This document shows, in pieces, positions 6,394-9,896 of a stretch of 9,896 bases of DNA. The translations under genes and the position numbers were made by a program. The stretch comes from Chloroflexota bacterium. Its GTDB lineage: Bacteria; Chloroflexota; Dehalococcoidia; Lucifugimonadales; JADFKI01. A model generated the notes under the pieces. The model searched no databases, had not been told where the DNA came from, and saw nothing but the letters and a program-made list of their open reading frames with translations. Positions within the stretch are counted from its first letter, which is position 1. Each line of letters opens with the position of its first letter. The stretch spans positions 1-9,896 of the forward strand of contig JADFKI010000126.1 in assembly GCA_022565015.1 (NCBI GenBank), written 5' to 3'.

Positions 6394-7785
6394 CTAGCCG
6401 GAGCCTCCGTCCATTTTCTTCAGTAGATTCCTGAGCCAAACGACCAGGCCTGCCTGCACCTCCCATCTCGCGTCTTCGGCCACGCTCGAAGTAAGCCAGG
6501 CGTAGGTCATTGCCTGATGGAGGACGCCCAGGGGCTGCGCCAGCTCGAAGGCCTCCACCAGCCTGTTCATGGGCTCGAATACTGACCAAGGCTCGAGGTA
6601 CGCGTCGCGGACCCGCACCCTTAGCTCGCCGATTTCCATCGGCAGCTCCATCTCATCGAAGACCCAGCTGATTATCGTGGCCGTATCTATGAACGGGTGT
6701 GAGATACATGCGTCGGTCCAGTCGAAAAACACGAAACCGTCGCGCTTTACGACGACGTTGCCACCGAGGTCGCCGTGGACCAGCGTGTGGGGAATACTGA
6801 AGTCGGCGAGCCTCGCGCACATGAGCTTTAGCCGCAAGGACATGCCCCGCAGTCGGCTGAGCTCTTCATGCGTGATGCCCCAGGGCGCGCCAAGCATGAG
6901 GAGATCGGAGTCCTGGAACAGCGCGTCGATCATGCCCGCCAGCGTCTTGAGACCTCGGTCGGGACAGCCGAGCTCAAGCCAGGATTCGACGCGCTTCGAC
7001 TGCTCGACTTGGAGCCGTGAAAAAGCCCGTGTCGACTCCTCCCATGCGTCAACCTCGGGTACGCTGCCGAGTAATTGACCGCCGAAGTCCGACATGAGCG
7101 TCCAGCCCTTCTGGACATCGACGGCCAGGGGCGGCGGAACCAGGTCCGGATAGCGTTCCGATAGGGAGCGCATGACCGCCGGCTCCCCGCGGAAAAACGA
7201 AGGCACGGCCTTGAAGTACACGTCGCCCTCACTGGTGGGCAGGCGCAGCAGGCACGATAGCGACCACGAGCGAAGCTGCTCGATTGGCCCTTCCTGAGAG
7301 ACGCCGGCGTTTTGGAGCTGCTCGCCTATCCAGGTCGCGGCCTCCCTGAGCCAGCCTGCCGCGCACCAGGGGGCTCGCTGGTCGGGGGCGCTGCCCTCAG
7401 CTTCATTCAGCCAACGCCCCACGACCTCCAGGTGTTCCGGGTCGCCTATCTCCGGCAGGCCCTTCTGGCCGAACCAGCGGCAATTGTCAGGTATGGAACT
7501 GTTGCCTTCCCGGCAAGCTAGTAAGTAAACGCGGTACTGAGTCAATGATTCAGGGTCGTAGTGGTGACGAAGGCAGCGCCTGACGAATGTGTTCATGCCG
7601 AGCAAGGACCTTGCCGCCTCGTTTATATGACCGACCACTCGAAAATCGCGTTCGTCGGGCACAAACGAAGGCAGCCTCCAATCGCCTTCCTTCCCCATCA
7701 AGAGTACCCGTGGCAGCGAAGGGTGCGCGATGAGCAGATGATATTCGTAGGGCAGGTCTGGGTCGTTGTGCCAGGACGGTTGCAT
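6394..7785 (-). CDS. APH-fold (aminoglycoside phosphotransferase family) kinase with extra N-terminal region
   Basis: This protein has 463 residues. From about 170 onward it is an APH/choline-kinase-type domain. VYFK (189-192) gives the ATP-binding Lys192, E201 is the probable paired Glu, and WTLMSDFGG (228-236) is the hinge-like strand. LVHGDLGGN (335-343) carries catalytic D339 and N343, and FFDW (353-356) gives the metal-binding D355. All core residues are present, so it should be active. Residues 1-160 are an unfamiliar N-terminal region. Parts of it (YHLLIAHPSLPRVLLM, WRLPSF, INEAARSLLGM, QYRVYLLAC) recall a Nudix fold but no Nudix box is present. The ATG at 7785 has only a weak GAGAG upstream. 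Members of this superfamily phosphorylate antibiotics, choline, homoserine or sugars; the substrate here cannot be told. It lies 102 bases downstream of the ThDP enzyme gene with a hairpin between. Confidence 0.8.
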   Translation of the reverse strand: MQPSWHNDPDLPYEYHLLIAHPSLPRVLLMGKEGDWRLPSFVPDERDFRVVGHINEAARSLLGMNTFVRRCLRHHYDPESLTQYRVYLLACREGNSSIPDNCRWFGQKGLPEIGDPEHLEVVGRWLNEAEGSAPDQRAPWCAAGWLREAATWIGEQLQNAGVSQEGPIEQLRSWSLSCLLRLPTSEGDVYFKAVPSFFRGEPAVMRSLSERYPDLVPPPLAVDVQKGWTLMSDFGGQLLGSVPEVDAWEESTRAFSRLQVEQSKRVESWLELGCPDRGLKTLAGMIDALFQDSDLLMLGAPWGITHEELSRLRGMSLRLKLMCARLADFSIPHTLVHGDLGGNVVVKRDGFVFFDWTDACISHPFIDTATIISWVFDEMELPMEIGELRVRVRDAYLEPWSVFEPMNRLVEAFELAQPLGVLHQAMTYAWLTSSVAEDARWEVQAGLVVWLRNLLKKMDGGSG

Positions 7786-7829
7786 ATGGACTCTCGGATT
7801 AAGAAGCTCGGCTTATGGACAACCGGAAA

Positions 7830-7851
7830 GGGGCGCTATCGTGAGCGCCCC
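7830..7851 (-). terminator. Stem-loop after the ThDP enzyme gene
   Basis: GGGGCGCT (7830-7837) and AGCGCCCC (7844-7851) form a perfect 8-bp stem with a 6-base loop. On the minus strand the stem is followed by TTTCCGGTTG, a weak T-run. It lies 37 bases past the ThDP gene stop, between it and the kinase gene. It could end the upstream message or attenuate read-through into the kinase. Confidence 0.5.
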
Positions 7852-7873
7852 TCCAGTCAATGTTCTATCCTCA

Positions 7874-7879
7874 ATTATA
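7874..7879 (-). promoter_or_regulatory. Possible -10 box upstream of the kinase gene
   Basis: The minus strand reads TATAAT from 7879 to 7874, a perfect -10 hexamer 88 bases before the kinase start. No matching -35 is seen 17 bases upstream (it would fall in the end of the ThDP gene). If real, the 7830-7851 hairpin would lie in the leader of the kinase transcript. Confidence 0.22.
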
Positions 7880-7887
7880 GGCCTCGT

Positions 7888-9537
7888 TTAGACGAAGGCC
7901 CGCCTGTGGGAGGTCTCCGTCTCGGCGCTGGTGATGAACTCCAGCAGCGCCGCCTGTCCGTTCTCGGTGGCGTTTCTGGCGCGACCGATCGCGGCCGCAA
8001 CGTCTGACGGGTCTTCTATGCGCTCCGCCCAGCCGCCCATCGCCCTGGCCATGTCCGCGTATTTGCCGCCCAGGTCCCTCGTCCGGAACAGCTCGTGGGA
8101 CTGGGCCATGGACGAGGTCTCGACCGCCATCGTCGAGTTGTTGAAGACGACGGTCAGAATGGGGATGTTGCTGCGTACGGCGGTCTCGAAGTCCAGCCCG
8201 GTCATACCGAAGGCGGCGTCTCCCATGAAGTTGACCACAAACTTGTCCGGGTCCGCCAGCTTTGCGCCCATGTTGAGGCCCAGGCCCGTGCCCAGTCCGT
8301 GGGACTTGCCCCAGCCGATATAGGTCCGCGGCCCACCGGCCTGGTAGAAGGGCATCACCTGGTCCCTGGGGCTTCCCGAATCGTGGGTGACTATGGCGTC
8401 GTTGGGGTCCACGCTCTGCATGAACTCCCAGATCACACGGTAGGGCGTGATCGGCGTCTGGGTGGACGTGAGCTTGGGCATCCACTCGTTCAGCCACTCC
8501 TCTCGGACGTTGGCGATCTCATCGGCGACGGAGCCGTTGGCGCGGTCGCGTGTGCTGAGGAGGTCTTTGCAGGCGTCGATGAACTGCTGCAGCACCAGCC
8601 TGGCGTCTCCGAGAATCGGGTGCTCGACCTGGTAGTTCTTCCCGATGTCCACCGAGTCGTTCGTTGCGTGGATGATGACCTTTCCGGCAGGAATGGTGGT
8701 GGTCATTCCGTGCTTGGTGAAGCTGGTGCCGATGCCGAAGACAATGTCTGCCCTGGACAGGAAGTGGAAGACAGGCCTGCTCATGACACCGGACCCGCTT
8801 CCCAGCGCCAACGGGTGCTTCTCCGGGAACGCGCTCTTACCCGCCATGGTCGTCATTACGGGGGCCTGTATGAGCTCGGCAAGCTCGATCAGCTCCGACG
8901 TGGCCTCGGCGTAGAGCACGCCCTGGCCCGCATGAATGACAGGGTGTTGTGCGTTTAGCAGGGCCTTTGCGGCCTCCATGACGTCGGCGGGGTTCGCCCC
9001 GGAAGTCGTCGCCTTCACGGGCTGATAGGTGCTGACGAGGGATTCGTCCACCTCGGCAGTCGCAACGTCCGCAGGAATCTCGACCATGACCGGACCGGGG
9101 CGTCCCATCTTTAGCGCCACGAACGCCCGCCTCATGGTCTCGACAACGCGGCCGGGCGAATTCAGCTGCTCGATGAACTTGGTAACGTCCGCGTAGCTGC
9201 GCATGGAGGAGAAGTGCGGAAAGATGCCGTCCCTGTCCCTGGGGTGACCGAGGGGCAGCAGGAGCAATGGGACGCCGTCGGAAAAGGCCGTGGCGATGCC
9301 CGCGAAGGCGTTCTCCGCGCCCGGGCCGTACTGCATCGCGAACACGCCGGGAGGGCTGCCGTTGGTAACGCGGGAGTAGCCGTCGCCGATGCCCACGCCG
9401 ACGCGCTCCTGCCGGCAGATGATGGGCCGAATCCCAATATCGGCGGTCGCCTCTATGATGGGCGTCGTGGGGAAGACGCTGAGGTATTTTATCCCCTCTT
9501 GCTTCAGAATCTGCGCAATGGCATCGACGGTTCTCAT
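7888..9537 (-). CDS. Thiamine-diphosphate-dependent enzyme (acetolactate synthase/oxalyl-CoA decarboxylase superfamily)
   Basis: This is a 549-residue, full-length three-domain ThDP enzyme. The N-terminal pyrimidine-binding domain has the activating Glu44 in CRQERVGVGIGDGYSR, followed by MQYGPGAENAFAG (68-80) and GRPGPVMVEIP (145-155). The middle domain is about 185-330. The C-terminal diphosphate-binding domain contains GWGKSHGLGTGLG (408-420) and the metal motif MGDAAFGMTGLDFE (438-451) ending at NN (466-467), the GDx-(about 25)-NN spacing of the family. The GDAAFG version is closer to the GDSAFGFSG seen in oxalyl-CoA decarboxylase than to the GDGSFQM of acetolactate synthase. That hints at decarboxylation or carboligation other than branched-chain amino-acid synthesis. 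The start ATG at 9537 has AGGAG (9549-9545) at 7-base spacing. The exact reaction is unresolved. Confidence 0.88.
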   Translation of the reverse strand: MRTVDAIAQILKQEGIKYLSVFPTTPIIEATADIGIRPIICRQERVGVGIGDGYSRVTNGSPPGVFAMQYGPGAENAFAGIATAFSDGVPLLLLPLGHPRDRDGIFPHFSSMRSYADVTKFIEQLNSPGRVVETMRRAFVALKMGRPGPVMVEIPADVATAEVDESLVSTYQPVKATTSGANPADVMEAAKALLNAQHPVIHAGQGVLYAEATSELIELAELIQAPVMTTMAGKSAFPEKHPLALGSGSGVMSRPVFHFLSRADIVFGIGTSFTKHGMTTTIPAGKVIIHATNDSVDIGKNYQVEHPILGDARLVLQQFIDACKDLLSTRDRANGSVADEIANVREEWLNEWMPKLTSTQTPITPYRVIWEFMQSVDPNDAIVTHDSGSPRDQVMPFYQAGGPRTYIGWGKSHGLGTGLGLNMGAKLADPDKFVVNFMGDAAFGMTGLDFETAVRSNIPILTVVFNNSTMAVETSSMAQSHELFRTRDLGGKYADMARAMGGWAERIEDPSDVAAAIGRARNATENGQAALLEFITSAETETSHRRAFV

Positions 9538-9589
9538 GTTTCTTCTCCTAAGACATTCTGAATTGCCTGGCCTTTTCGAGAATATGCAG

Positions 9590-9619
9590 ACTATAACACA
9601 GGGGCTCTTTTGGGGTCAT
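9590..9619 (-). promoter_or_regulatory. Possible promoter of the ThDP enzyme gene
   Basis: On the minus strand ATGACC (9619-9614) and TATAGT (9595-9590) are separated by 18 bases and lie about 50-80 bases before the ThDP gene start. The -35 match is poor. If used, the ThDP gene would be transcribed independently of the MDR gene, whose stop is 157 bases upstream. Confidence 0.28.
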
Positions 9620-9694
9620 CAGTCCCTGCACGGCCTTGTAGCCGCAGCCTCATAACCTTCGTAAAAGGCCCTCACTACCTAATCGGCCATTAGC

Positions 9695-9896
9695 TTACTC
9701 CTCCGACACCTTGACGAGCAGCTTGCCGAAGTTGGCGCCGCGCATTAAGCCTATGAAGGCCCTGGGCGCGTTCTCCAGTCCCTCCACGACATCCTCCCTG
9801 TACTTGACCTTGCCCTCTCTTATCCACCGGGCCATGCGCATCCGGCCCTCTTCATGGCGCCCCGCGAATCGAGAAACTAAAAAACCCTCCATGCGG
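9695..9896 (-). CDS. MDR-family NADP-dependent oxidoreductase, C-terminal fragment (5' end outside window)
   Basis: The minus-strand frame ends at TAA (9697-9695) and stays open to the window edge, so only the last 66 or so residues are seen. An internal ATG at 9892 is preceded in frame by an Arg codon and continues the homology (RMEGF). It is therefore not the true start. The segments RMEGF, ARWIREGKVKYREDVVEGLENAP, and AFIGLMRGANFGKLLVKV match the C-terminus of the zinc-independent medium-chain reductases of the curcumin reductase/leukotriene B4 12-hydroxydehydrogenase/prostaglandin reductase group. In that group this end contributes to the catalytic domain and substrate pocket. These enzymes reduce alpha,beta-unsaturated ketones or aldehydes with NADPH. 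The gene lies upstream of the ThDP enzyme on the same strand. Confidence 0.85.
   Translation of the reverse strand, partial: RMEGFLVSRFAGRHEEGRMRMARWIREGKVKYREDVVEGLENAPRAFIGLMRGANFGKLLVKVSEE

Noticed and set aside
6390..6400. CGGC-CTA-GCCG hairpin in the gap between the amidohydrolase and kinase genes
   Set aside because: The stem is only 4 bp with a 3-base loop spanning the kinase stop codon and has no T-tract; chance is likely in GC-rich DNA.
8095..8958. 287-codon plus-strand open frame
   Set aside because: It is antisense to the ThDP enzyme and its translation is rich in H, V, G, R and L without domain motifs.
9680..9694. CTAAT/ATTAG inverted repeat just past the MDR gene stop
   Set aside because: The 5-bp AT-rich stem is too weak for a terminator and too short to claim as an operator.

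Overview
The window comes from a bacterial chromosome or metagenomic contig that is GC-rich over most of its length. Its gene set is a DRG-like TGS GTPase, a secreted RTX-repeat protein and several catabolic enzymes: an acyl-CoA dehydrogenase-like flavoprotein, an amidohydrolase, a thiamine-diphosphate enzyme and an MDR oxidoreductase. This mix suggests an environmental bacterium, perhaps Chloroflexota (SAR202/Dehalococcoidia type). That placement rests on overall impression, because no rRNA or phylogenetic marker is present.

Layout. Positions 1-522 hold the 3' part of a DUF3800 gene in noticeably AT-richer DNA. A short hairpin-rich gap (523-682) follows. It also marks the change to GC-rich sequence, so the DUF3800 gene may sit at the edge of acquired DNA. 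Next are a minus-strand GTPase (683-1687) and, divergently, a plus-strand gene for an exported protein (1931-3340) that ends in 26 uninterrupted RTX nonapeptides. After a strong stem-loop come three co-directional plus-strand genes: a small cupin (3527-3880), an acyl-CoA dehydrogenase-family flavoprotein (3948-5135) and an amidohydrolase (5162-6364). The last two are 26 bp apart and look like an operon. Converging on them from the right are three minus-strand genes: the C-terminal end of an MDR (curcumin/leukotriene reductase-like) oxidoreductase (9695-9896), a thiamine-diphosphate enzyme of the acetolactate synthase/oxalyl-CoA decarboxylase superfamily (7888-9537), and an APH-fold kinase with an extra N-terminal region (6394-7785).

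How the genes may work together. The right two thirds reads as a patchwork of small-molecule catabolism. The cupin, flavoprotein and amidohydrolase form one plausible unit, and the MDR enzyme and ThDP enzyme a possible second one, but no substrate can be named from sequence. The GTPase is probably a ribosome-associated housekeeping factor, and the RTX protein a calcium-binding exoprotein. I see no CRISPR array, rRNA, tRNA, transposase or prophage gene. No stretch longer than about 250 bases lacks a gene. Nothing here is clearly a new multi-gene system. The best oddities are the RTX protein's architecture, the kinase's N-terminal extension, the GTPase's altered G3 motif and the atypical C-terminus of the flavoprotein.
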